In this document: positions 1-6,631 of the stretch, piece after piece
Numbering within the stretch: the first letter of the stretch is position 1
Layout of the letters: every line of letters begins with the position of its first letter
Assembly: GCA_023423795.1 (NCBI GenBank)
Contig: JAFAEX010000030.1
Coordinates: 1 to 13,821 of the forward strand
Direction of reading: 5' to 3'
DNA: 13,821 nt
Source of the DNA: Chloroflexota bacterium
Lineage (GTDB): Bacteria > Chloroflexota > Chloroflexia > Thermomicrobiales > UBA6265
Translations under genes and position numbers: made by a program
The notes under the pieces: generated by a model
What the model was told of the DNA's origin: nothing
Databases searched by the model: none
Seen by the model: the letters and a program-made list of their open reading frames with translations, nothing else

Positions 1-111
1 CTCGGCACTCGGCACTCGGCACTCGGCACTCGGCACTCGGCACTCGGCACTCGGCACTCGGCACTCGGCACTCGGCACTCGGCACTCGGCACTCGGCACT
101 CGGCACTCGGC
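1..111. repeat. Tandem heptanucleotide array (CTCGGCA)n, cut by the window edge
   Basis: The first 111 bases are a perfect tandem repeat of the 7-mer CTCGGCA: 15 full copies plus six bases of a sixteenth. No substitution is visible, so the array is young or kept homogeneous by slippage. It continues to the window edge, so its true length is unknown. It ends two bases before the stop codon of the small minus-strand gene at 113-379 and therefore forms that gene's immediate 3' flank. Heptanucleotide repeats are known in other bacteria, for example the STRR repeats of heterocystous cyanobacteria. No function can be read from the sequence. Confidence 0.97.
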
Positions 112-112
112 G

Positions 113-379
113 TCACGCGATGGGGCGGCGTTTGGCGGCGTGGGGGAGGGGCGGAAGCAGCGGGGCGCCCGGGTCGCCGGCCTCGATCTCGACGTCCACC
201 CGGCCGTGGGCGGGCACCCAGCGGCACCCGCGCTCGGCGAGGATCGCCAGCAGCCGGGCGCGCGGCATCGTCCCCCCAAGCACGCCGCGGGTGTAGATGC
301 GGAGTTTGCCGTCGCATTCGACGAGCAGCGCGGAGGGACCGGGGCCTTCGAGCCGGTACCGGATCGTGCAGGAGGTCAT
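113..379 (-). CDS. Small hypothetical protein, 88 aa
   Basis: I do not recognise this family. The frame could open further upstream, but the ATG at 377-379 is preceded by GGAGAA with a 5-nt gap to the start codon, which supports an 88-residue product. The stop (113-115) abuts the heptamer array. The protein has an N-terminal part that alternates hydrophobic and charged residues (LLVECDGKLRIYTRG), a middle segment reading PRARLLAILAERGCRWVP, and a proline-rich basic tail. There is no signal peptide, membrane segment or metal-binding pattern. The middle part loosely recalls the short helix-strand unit of HicA-like proteins, but the match is too weak for a name. It lies 132 nt downstream of the epimerase gene on the same strand, with a hairpin between them, so co-transcription is doubtful. 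Confidence 0.62.
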   Translation of the reverse strand: MTSCTIRYRLEGPGPSALLVECDGKLRIYTRGVLGGTMPRARLLAILAERGCRWVPAHGRVDVEIEAGDPGAPLLPPLPHAAKRRPIA

Positions 380-461
380 CGCCGTTCTCCGTCCGGACCG
401 GGCGAGCGGTCCGTGGATGGCGCCGCGACGGTGCGGGCCGGGCAGGGATGCGTGGGGAAAC

Positions 462-481
462 GCCACCATCCTAATGGTGGC
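462..481 (-). terminator. Hairpin 3' of the epimerase gene, possible terminator
   Basis: A perfect 8-bp inverted repeat, GCCACCAT/ATGGTGGC with a 4-nt loop, lies 30 nt beyond the stop of the minus-strand epimerase gene. Read on the minus strand it is followed by GTTTCCCC, a weak pyrimidine tract and not a full U-run. It could end or attenuate the epimerase transcript before the small gene at 113-379. Confidence 0.45.
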
Positions 482-511
482 TCGCCGGGGTCTGGATGTC
501 AAACTGTTGCG

Positions 512-1516
512 TCAGCGGACGAGGAACCCGTGCCCGGTCGGGTCTTCGGGATCGACGAGGAACTGGTGGAGGCCGGTCACGAATCCGCGCCCGGCGATCT
601 CGGTGACGACGGCGGGGATGCCGGCCACGGTCGTCTCCTCCAGAACCGTGCCGGCGAAGGTCGTCCCGATGATGCTCTCGTGCCGGTACCGCTGCCCGGC
701 CGGCAGGTCGCCCCGCGCGTGCAGCCAGGCAAGTTTGGCCGAGGTGCCGGTGCCGCACGGCGAACGGTCCACCGCGCCGTCGGCGTAGATGGTGACGTTG
801 CGCCCGTCGTGCGCGGGATCGGCCGGCGGCGCGGAGATGATGACGCCGTACAGCCCGCGCAGGCCCGGTTCCTCGGGATGGACGATTTCGGTTGCCGCCT
901 CGACCGCCCGCTTGACCGCCATGCCGAGGTCGGTCAGCCGCCGCGCCTGCTCCGGCACGACCGCCAGCCCGAACGCGGCGGCGTCGATCAGCGCGTAGGA
1001 CGCGCCGCCCCAGGCTACTTCCACGTCGAGGCGAACTCCGGCCACCTCGATCGGGACGCCGCGCGCCATCACGAACGCGGGCACGTTGCGGAAGGCGACC
1101 GAGCGGACGCGGCCGTCGCGCACCTCGGCGCGGGCGGCGACGAGCCCGGCGGGGGTGTCGTAGACGATCGCGGTCTCGCCCTCGGCCGCCGGGAACGCGC
1201 CGGTTTCGATCAGGGCGGTGGTGAGCGCCACGATGCCGTGGCCGCACATGGTGCTGTACCCCTCGTTGGTGAGGAACAGCACGCCGTAATCCGCGCCGGG
1301 CGACACCGGCGGGGTGAGGATCGCGCCGTACATGTCGGAGTGGCCGCGCGGCTCGAACAGCAGCAGCCGGCGCAGGTCGTCGAAGCGTTCCCGCATCGCC
1401 TGCCGGCGTTCGAGGATGGTCGCGCCCGGCAAGGGTGGCACGCCGGACGTGACGATGCGCAGCGGTTCGCCCGCCGCGTGCGCGTCGATGGTCGAGATCA
1501 CCCGGTCGAACCGCAC
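512..1516 (-). CDS. Proline racemase / 4-hydroxyproline 2-epimerase family protein
   Basis: This 334-residue cytosolic enzyme has the usual length of the PF05544 family. Both catalytic cysteines are visible: Cys91 in the MCGHG motif and Cys254 in DRSPCGTGT. Family members with two cysteines are racemases or epimerases acting by a two-base mechanism, whereas the trans-3-hydroxyproline dehydratases replace one of them with Thr or Ser. The likely reaction is therefore epimerisation of 4-hydroxy-L-proline to its D-isomer or racemisation of proline; the sequence alone does not settle the substrate. The start is GTG at 1516, with GGGAG about 8 nt upstream. The gene is divergent from recQ across 101 bp. 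No hydroxyproline oxidase, deaminase or transporter lies beside it, so the pathway context is missing. Confidence 0.93.
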   Translation of the reverse strand: MRFDRVISTIDAHAAGEPLRIVTSGVPPLPGATILERRQAMRERFDDLRRLLLFEPRGHSDMYGAILTPPVSPGADYGVLFLTNEGYSTMCGHGIVALTTALIETGAFPAAEGETAIVYDTPAGLVAARAEVRDGRVRSVAFRNVPAFVMARGVPIEVAGVRLDVEVAWGGASYALIDAAAFGLAVVPEQARRLTDLGMAVKRAVEAATEIVHPEEPGLRGLYGVIISAPPADPAHDGRNVTIYADGAVDRSPCGTGTSAKLAWLHARGDLPAGQRYRHESIIGTTFAGTVLEETTVAGIPAVVTEIAGRGFVTGLHQFLVDPEDPTGHGFLVR

Positions 1517-1560
1517 CTCACGCTCCCGCCCGAAAGGCCGATTCCGGCGTCCGCTCCGCC

Positions 1561-1566
1561 TATACT
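1561..1566 (+). promoter_or_regulatory. Candidate -10 box of recQ (TATACT)
   Basis: TATACT matches five of six bases of the sigma-70 -10 consensus in an otherwise GC-rich gap between divergent genes. No convincing -35 box is seen 16-18 nt upstream. It touches the ATG at 1567, so transcription from it would begin downstream of that ATG and favour the GTG start at 1618. The neighbouring TATACTAT is almost self-complementary with its reverse strand, so the same AT-rich patch might also serve the divergent epimerase gene. Confidence 0.35.
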
Positions 1567-1617
1567 ATGCGGAAACGAACCAGTTTCCCGCGCCGCCCCA
1601 TCGCCGGAGCCATCCCC

Positions 1618-4600
1618 GTGCCAAGCAACACTATCGAGCGCGCCCGCGACGCGGGTGCGCCGGTCGTCCCGTCCCTTCCAGAGCCGTCGGCGACCGCCGA
1701 CGAGGCCGCGCTGCTGCCGCCGAAACTGCAGTGGCAACTGGTCGCGTGGTATCGACGGCGCGGTTTGCTCGATGACGCCGAAGCGGCGCTGGCCGCAATC
1801 GAAGCACGGCTGGGCCGCAGCGCGCGGGTGCTGGACGAGCGCGCGGCCATCGCGCTGCACCAGCGGGACGCCGATGCCGTGATCGCGTTGCACGACGAGC
1901 GGCGGTCGGTGGCGGCGTCCCCGCAGGCGGATGCCGCGTTCCTCCGCGCCTTGCTGGAACTCGGGGAACTCGACCGCGCTGCGGCGTTGGCGGACGGGTT
2001 CGCGGTGCGGGCGGAAGACGAACCGGCGGTCGCGGGGGTGATTGCCGAACTCGGGTTGCAGATGGGCGACCCGTCGGCGGCGTGGGAACGGGCGGAGCGG
2101 CACCTCGCGAGCGATCCGGCAAACGTCGGGGCACGCCTCCTCCAGGCCCGCATCGCCCTGTTCAACGGCGACCCCGACGGCGCGCGGGAGGCGCTCGACG
2201 CGGCGCTCGCCAACGCAGCGGCGCTGACCGGAAACCAGCGCCATTCGGCCGCCGCGATCGCCGAATTCCTTGGGCAGCCGGCGCGGGCGCAGGCGCTGCG
2301 ATTGCAGGCGTCGCGGGAGGACGCCGCGCGGACGGCAGCGCTCGCCGCCGAGATCGACGCGGCGCTGGGCCGGGATGTGCCGGGAGATTTCCTCGCGGAC
2401 GGGGGTGCTCACCAACGTCCGGGAGCGCCGAACGGAGGGTCGGCGGGCGCCGATGCGGTGACGCCGGATTCGCGGAGCGCCGCCGTCGGTGCGGGCCCGG
2501 ACGAACCGGCGGCCCCGGCCACGGTTGACGCGCCCGACTCGGACCTCGTGGACGCCATCCGCGACGAGGTTCCCGACGACCCGCGGGTGCTCGACGCCCT
2601 GCGCGAATACTGGGGCTTCGACGGGCTGCGGCCTGGCCAGGCGGCGGTCATCAACCGCGTGATGGCCGGGCGCGACACGCTGGCGATCATGCCCACCGGG
2701 GCCGGCAAGTCCTTGACGTTCCAGCTTCCCTCGATGCTGCTGGACGGCATCACGCTCGTCATTTCCCCGCTCATCGCCCTGATGAAGGACCAGGTCGAAG
2801 GGCTGCCGCCAGCGGTGCGGGAGCGTACCGCCCTGCTCAATTCGACGCTCGCGCCGGAGGAGCAGCGCCGCCTGATCGACGGCATCGCCGACGGCGAGTA
2901 CCGGCTCGTGTACGTCGCGCCGGAGCGGCTGCGGCAGCACGCCTTCGTCCGCGCGCTCGCTGAGGGCGGGGTGGCCCGCGTGGTCGTGGACGAGGCGCAC
3001 TGCATTTCGCTGTGGGGCCACGATTTTCGGCCGGACTACCTTTCGATTCCGGCCGCATTGCCGGCGCTGGGAAACCCGCCGGTGGCCGCCATCACCGCGA
3101 CCGCGACGCGGGAGATGGAGGGCGGCATCAGCGCCGGGTTCGGGCGGCCCCTGGAGGTCGTGCGGGCCAGCGTCTTCCGCCCGAACCTGCGCTACGAGGT
3201 CGAGACGCTGCCCGACCGGCAGGCCAAGATCGACCGCATCATCGCGATCTGCCGCGAGGAGCGGGGCGCGGGCATCGTCTACGTCTCGTCGCGCCGCGAC
3301 GCCGAGACCATCGCCGATTTGCTGCGGCGGGCACGGGTGCAGGCGATCCATTACCACGCCGGGATGGACCCCGACACCCGGGCGCGCCACCAGGACCTGT
3401 TCATGGACGGCCAGGCGCGGGTCGTCGTCGCCACCGTCGCGTTCGGCATGGGCGTGGACAAGGCGGACGTGCGCTTCATCGTCCACGCCTCGCCGCCGGG
3501 GTCGCTGGAAGCGTACGCCCAGGAATCCGGCCGGGCCGGGCGCGACGGGCTGCCCGCCCGCTGCGTGATGCTGGCCACGACGCGCGACCGCACCGCGCTG
3601 CGCCGGATCGCGGGCCGCGACGCGCTGGACATCGACGACCTGCGCCGCGCCTACGCCGCGGTGCGGGCAAGGGCGCGCGGGGCGTGGGCGATGCTCGATC
3701 CGTCGTCGCTCTCCATCGGCTCGCCCGGCGGCGACCCGGACGACGCGCCGGACCCGCGGATCGCGCTCAACCTGCTGGAGCAGGGGAGGCTGGTCAAGCG
3801 GCATCCCGACGCGCCGGTCGGCTATTCGGTTCGTCCCAATCCCGAAAAAGAGGGTGCGGGCGGTCCGCTCTGGGACCGTCTGGCCGAATGGCTGGGGCTG
3901 GATCGCACCCCGGCCTCGTTCCGCACCGCCGAGGCCTGCGACGCGCTCGGCTGCACGCCGCTGGAGCTGGCGGCGGCCATCGCCGAGGCCCCGGGCTGGA
4001 CCGGGCGCGAGGAGAACCGCATCGCCTGCTGGGAACTGCTGCCGGCCGGGCACGACGCGGCGGCCCGGATGAACGCGGTGATGCTGGAGGCCAAGCGCCG
4101 CGCGGAGCGCCGGATCGCGTCGGTGATCGACTACCAGGCCGGGCTGCGCTGCCGCCACGCCGCGCTGGCCCGTCACCTCGGCGAGCGGCTGGACCCCTGC
4201 GAGACGGCCTGCGACGTCTGCGACCCCGATCCGGACCGGCCGAACCAGCCGGTGGCCCGCGCCCGACAGCGGACCCGGCTGGCGGCGGACGACCTGGTCG
4301 CCGTTGCGAAGGGCGCGGGTTCGCTCGATTTCGCGGTCGGGCGCAAGCGGCTGGTGCTGATGTTGGCGGGTTCCCGCGAAAGCAAGTTCGAGCCAAACGC
4401 CACGCCGTATTACGGCGCGCTGGCCGACCTCCAGAAGGCGCGGATCGAGGAGGCGATCGACCGGCTGGTCGAGGCAGGGGTGCTGGAGATCGCGCCGGAG
4501 GAGGAATACCGGGTCGTGCGCCCGACGCCGGAGGGCCGCTCGTTCACGATCGAGGAGGCAGCGGACCTGCTTGGTCCGGCCGCGGCTCCGGCCGACCGCG

Positions 4601-4875
4601 CCGCATCGGGGTCGCTCGCCGGCCGAGCGGCGGCGGCCGACGAGGATCTCGATCCCGACGCGGCCGCGGTCTACGAAGCGCTGACGGAATGGCGGCGGGA
4701 GCAGGCGCAGGCGAACGGACTGCCCGCCTACACCATCGCCACGAACGCCTCGCTGCGGGAGATGGCGATCCGCCGCCCGGGGACGCTGGACGACCTCGCC
4801 GCGATCAAGGGCTTCGGCGCCGGCCGCGCCGAGCGGTACGCGGCCGAACTGCTGGCGATCCTAAGGGGGGAGTGA
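1618..4875 (+). CDS. recQ: RecQ-family ATP-dependent DNA helicase with TPR-like N-terminal extension
   Basis: This is a 3'-5' superfamily 2 DNA helicase of DNA repair and recombination. Numbering is from GTG 1618 (1085 aa), chosen because GGAG lies 8 nt before it; an in-frame ATG at 1567 lacks a ribosome site. Residues about 25-270 are helical TPR-like repeats, followed by a Gly/Ala/Pro linker. The helicase core starts near 320: motif 0 GLRPGQ, Walker A TGAGKS with Lys364, DEAH 458-461, TATAT near 493 and motif VI QESGRAGRDG 635-644. The aromatic-rich loop reads CISLWGHDF. About 200 residues separate motif VI from the zinc site (Cys845, Cys861, Cys865, Cys868), far more than in E. coli RecQ, and appear to hold winged-helix-like sequence. 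An RQC-like region and a C-terminal HRDC domain (about 1010-1085) follow. The TPR extension makes it much longer than E. coli RecQ (about 610 aa). Confidence 0.95.
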   Translation: MPSNTIERARDAGAPVVPSLPEPSATADEAALLPPKLQWQLVAWYRRRGLLDDAEAALAAIEARLGRSARVLDERAAIALHQRDADAVIALHDERRSVAASPQADAAFLRALLELGELDRAAALADGFAVRAEDEPAVAGVIAELGLQMGDPSAAWERAERHLASDPANVGARLLQARIALFNGDPDGAREALDAALANAAALTGNQRHSAAAIAEFLGQPARAQALRLQASREDAARTAALAAEIDAALGRDVPGDFLADGGAHQRPGAPNGGSAGADAVTPDSRSAAVGAGPDEPAAPATVDAPDSDLVDAIRDEVPDDPRVLDALREYWGFDGLRPGQAAVINRVMAGRDTLAIMPTGAGKSLTFQLPSMLLDGITLVISPLIALMKDQVEGLPPAVRERTALLNSTLAPEEQRRLIDGIADGEYRLVYVAPERLRQHAFVRALAEGGVARVVVDEAHCISLWGHDFRPDYLSIPAALPALGNPPVAAITATATREMEGGISAGFGRPLEVVRASVFRPNLRYEVETLPDRQAKIDRIIAICREERGAGIVYVSSRRDAETIADLLRRARVQAIHYHAGMDPDTRARHQDLFMDGQARVVVATVAFGMGVDKADVRFIVHASPPGSLEAYAQESGRAGRDGLPARCVMLATTRDRTALRRIAGRDALDIDDLRRAYAAVRARARGAWAMLDPSSLSIGSPGGDPDDAPDPRIALNLLEQGRLVKRHPDAPVGYSVRPNPEKEGAGGPLWDRLAEWLGLDRTPASFRTAEACDALGCTPLELAAAIAEAPGWTGREENRIACWELLPAGHDAAARMNAVMLEAKRRAERRIASVIDYQAGLRCRHAALARHLGERLDPCETACDVCDPDPDRPNQPVARARQRTRLAADDLVAVAKGAGSLDFAVGRKRLVLMLAGSRESKFEPNATPYYGALADLQKARIEEAIDRLVEAGVLEIAPEEEYRVVRPTPEGRSFTIEEAADLLGPAAAPADRAASGSLAGRAAAADEDLDPDAAAVYEALTEWRREQAQANGLPAYTIATNASLREMAIRRPGTLDDLAAIKGFGAGRAERYAAELLAILRGE

Positions 4876-4913
4876 GGCGTGAGCCGAGAGACGAGAGACG
4901 TGAGATGTGAAGC
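4872..4913 (+). repeat. Degenerate heptamer array, left arm (six units)
   Basis: Six consecutive 7-mers start in the recQ stop region: GTGAGGC, GTGAGCC, GAGAGAC, GAGAGAC, GTGAGAT and GTGAAGC. The consensus is roughly G(T/A)GAG(R/C)C. The first unit overlaps the recQ stop codon. The array is mirrored by a second one in inverted orientation at 4934-4961. Confidence 0.85.
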
Positions 4914-4933
4914 CGGATTGCTGCGCATCTTTC

Positions 4934-4961
4934 GTCTCACGCCTCACGTCTCTCGGCTCGC
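4934..4961 (-). repeat. Degenerate heptamer array, right arm (four inverted units)
   Basis: On the plus strand the units read GTCTCAC, GCCTCAC, GTCTCTC and GGCTCGC. Their reverse complements (GTGAGAC, GTGAGGC, GAGAGAC, GCGAGCC) match the consensus of the left arm at 4872-4913. The phase is lost at 4962, although one more similar 7-mer, GTCTCCT, follows shifted by one base. Confidence 0.82.
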
Positions 4962-4970
4962 CGTCTCCTG

Positions 4971-4976
4971 TACACT
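4971..4976 (+). promoter_or_regulatory. Candidate -10 box of selC (TACACT)
   Basis: TACACT lies 16 nt before the predicted 5' end of tRNA-Sec, a normal distance for a short leader. The -35 region would fall within the right heptamer arm and does not resemble TTGACA, so the call rests on one hexamer. Confidence 0.3.
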
Positions 4977-4992
4977 CACGGCGCGGGAACGC

Positions 4993-5092
4993 GAGGGGGC
5001 GGAAGGGGCCCGGTGGCCTCCCCGGTCTTCAAAACCGCGTGGGCGTCGGCGATCCCGGCGCCGGTGGGTTCGACTCCCATGCGCCCTCGCCA
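4993..5092 (+). tRNA. selC: tRNA-Sec (anticodon UCA), selenocysteine tRNA
   Basis: The anticodon loop is CTTCAAA, giving anticodon TCA, which reads UGA. The fold is that of bacterial tRNA-Sec and not a standard tRNA: an 8-bp acceptor (4993-5000 with 5081-5088), a long D stem GGGGCC/GGCCTC around CGGT, a variable arm of 8 bp (5042-5049 with 5055-5062), and a T arm GTGGG-TTCGACT-CCCAT. A discriminator G and an encoded CCA follow, for about 100 nt in all. Weak points are a G-G mismatch at acceptor pair 6 and only four clean pairs next to the anticodon loop; the 5' end may be off by 1-2 nt. The tRNA is charged with serine, converted by SelA with SelD-made selenophosphate, and delivered by SelB. 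None of those genes is in this window. Confidence 0.9.
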
Positions 5093-5266
5093 CCCGTCTC
5101 CCGTGATCCCGCTCGCCGTTGCGGTGACGCCTGACGACGGCGGTCCACCGCGTTCCCGACTGCGCTGTGCCCGCGCGCGGATCGGACGGGAACCGTTGCC
5201 CGGGATCGTGCGGCATCGATGCCTGCTCAACGCGGCGTGGTCAGCGCCCCGCCTCGCGTCCGCAGG

Positions 5267-6271
5267 TCAGGAGTTCCAGGCAGCGATCAGCGCGTCTTCG
5301 AGCGCGTCTGCGTCCGGGGCCGTCGCGACGAGGATCTCCGGCCCGTTCGCCACCGGCTTGGTGCGGCCGTCCTCGGGCGCTCCGGGAATGCCGATCACGG
5401 CCACCTCGCGCGGCGTCAGCGTCGCCAGCCCCGGGTCGATCATCACGGCCGCCGCCAGCGGATCCCAGAAGAAGTAGTCGCCGGACGCGATCGACTCCGC
5501 GTTGTTCGCGAGCAGCGTGGCCACGAACTCCGCCGCCGGCGTCGCCTTTTCCGCCTCCAGCCGCTCGACGAACGCCGGGGTCACCGGCACCTCGTTGGTG
5601 GCGTCCAGCGGCACCAGCGTGATCGGCGCACCGGATTCGAAGACGATCCGCGCCGCGTGCGGGTCGGAGTAGATGTTCCACTCGGCGAACGTGTTCTCCT
5701 CGCTGATGCCCGACCCCTCGACATCGACGGCGCCGCCCATCACGTAGATCATCCCGATGTTCTCGACCAGTTCGGGCGTGGCCTCGATCGCCGCGGCGAC
5801 GTTTGTCAGCGGCCCCAGCGCCAGCACCGTCACCGGCTCTGGCGAGTCCTGGATCGCGCTGGTGAACAGGGCGACGGCATCCTGCTCGACGGGCTCGCCG
5901 CCTTCCGGCAGGCCGAGCGTCTCCACCGCCTCGATCGTCGTCATCCATTCCGCCGGCGGCGCGTTGTCGCCCGCCAGCGGTGATTCGGCGCCGCAACTGA
6001 CCGGCACGTCGCCGTACCCGGTCAGCGCCAGGAGCCCCAGCGCGGCCCGCACCCCCGCTTCGCAGTCGGCGAACCCGGTCCCGGCGACGGTGATTGCCTC
6101 GACCTCGAAGCTCGGGTCGTTCAGGACCAGCAACGTCGCCATCCAGTCGTCGGAGATCATGTCGCTGTCGATGACGACGGGCGTCGGGTCCTGCGCCGAC
6201 GCGGGCATCGTCCCGGCCGTAACGCCGAGCACGCACGGGAGCGCCAGGCATAACGCCAACCTGCCGACCAT
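5267..6271 (-). CDS. Secreted nucleoside hydrolase (IAG-type Trp-Asp variant)
   Basis: This 334-residue protein of the inosine-uridine nucleoside hydrolase fold cleaves the N-glycosidic bond of ribonucleosides to free base and ribose. The start ATG (6269-6271) follows GAGAGGGA at a normal distance. Residues 1 to about 26 form a Sec signal peptide ending ASA, so it probably acts outside the membrane. The calcium-binding N-terminal motif is DSDMISDD (Asp35, Asp37, Asp41, Asp42). ALGPLTNVAAAI, VMGGAV, EWNIYSDPHAA and VPLDAT are family signatures. The C-terminal metal aspartate is Asp270, preceded by Trp269 where inosine-uridine hydrolases have His. The Trp-Asp pair recalls the purine-specific IAG enzymes of trypanosomes, which suggests purine preference. 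It stands alone; between its stop and tRNA-Sec are 174 bp without a gene. Confidence 0.92.
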   Translation of the reverse strand: MVGRLALCLALPCVLGVTAGTMPASAQDPTPVVIDSDMISDDWMATLLVLNDPSFEVEAITVAGTGFADCEAGVRAALGLLALTGYGDVPVSCGAESPLAGDNAPPAEWMTTIEAVETLGLPEGGEPVEQDAVALFTSAIQDSPEPVTVLALGPLTNVAAAIEATPELVENIGMIYVMGGAVDVEGSGISEENTFAEWNIYSDPHAARIVFESGAPITLVPLDATNEVPVTPAFVERLEAEKATPAAEFVATLLANNAESIASGDYFFWDPLAAAVMIDPGLATLTPREVAVIGIPGAPEDGRTKPVANGPEILVATAPDADALEDALIAAWNS

Positions 6272-6631
6272 CGCACCGTCCCTCTCGCTGAGCGCGGCCG
6301 CGGACCACGTCCGGTCCGGGGCGTGCCGCACTGTGCCAGCGATGGGACGCGAATGCAATCGCCCGAACGGAGGCGCAGATCGCCGGAGTCGAGCCGAACG
6401 TCGGATGCGCGCGGCGCGATCCGCTCCGGCGTGTCGCCCGCCGTCGCGCGGCCAATCCGGGCAGCGGCCATCGACCGACGGAGCTTGTGCCTGCTCCAGT
6501 TCGGGATGACGCCGGGCGAGGTTGCGAAACGCTCCCTCAGGAGCCGAGCAGCCGGGAGCATTGCCGATGACGCGAACGCCGCGCCCCGCCGCCTTCGATA
6601 CAACGGCCGCGGACCTGCGTTCGCCGCGTCC
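6272..6631. other. Intergenic, 360 bp, no gene seen
   Basis: This gap lies between two minus-strand genes. The minus-strand frame of the dehydrogenase stays open through it into the nucleoside hydrolase, but its composition is Arg/Ala-rich like other shadow frames and no family motif appears. The hydrolase ribosome site lies at its left end. A weak minus-strand promoter-like pair, TTGCAT and CACAGT with a 17-nt spacer, is present near 6330-6358; I would not rely on it. Confidence 0.6.

Larger units (their letters stand above)
4872..4961. terminator. Large inverted repeat after recQ, possible terminator/insulator before selC
   Basis: The two heptamer arrays can pair with each other in several registers. 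Three exact pairings are 4881-4893 with 4947-4959 (13 bp), 4892-4904 with 4943-4955 (13 bp) and 4872-4883 with 4936-4947 (12 bp). Loops range from 38 to 53 nt. Any of these would put a strong stem at the 3' end of the recQ transcript and just upstream of the tRNA gene. There is no U-tract, so Rho-independent termination in the classical sense is not shown. Confidence 0.45.

Noticed and set aside
1..111. The left-edge repeat as a CRISPR array.
   Set aside because: The unit is seven bases with no spacers, so it is a simple tandem repeat.
113..379. The small protein as a HicA-type toxin.
   Set aside because: Only a loose similarity in one helix; the HicA catalytic His with its Gly-Ser context is missing and no antitoxin gene follows.
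140..1882. Long plus-strand open frame opposite the epimerase, and similar long frames opposite recQ, the kinase and the dehydrogenase.
   Set aside because: Their translations are Arg/Gly/Pro-rich with no motifs and lie antisense to genes with clear catalytic residues; they are GC-driven shadows.
5212..5223. Palindrome GGCATCGATGCC downstream of the nucleoside hydrolase as an operator or terminator.
   Set aside because: It has no loop and no U-run, and it lies 3' of the hydrolase with no promoter near; a 12-base palindrome can occur by chance.
4993..5266. selC as an integration site for a genomic island.
   Set aside because: selC is a known island target in enterobacteria, but no integrase and no repeat of the tRNA 3' end were found in the window.
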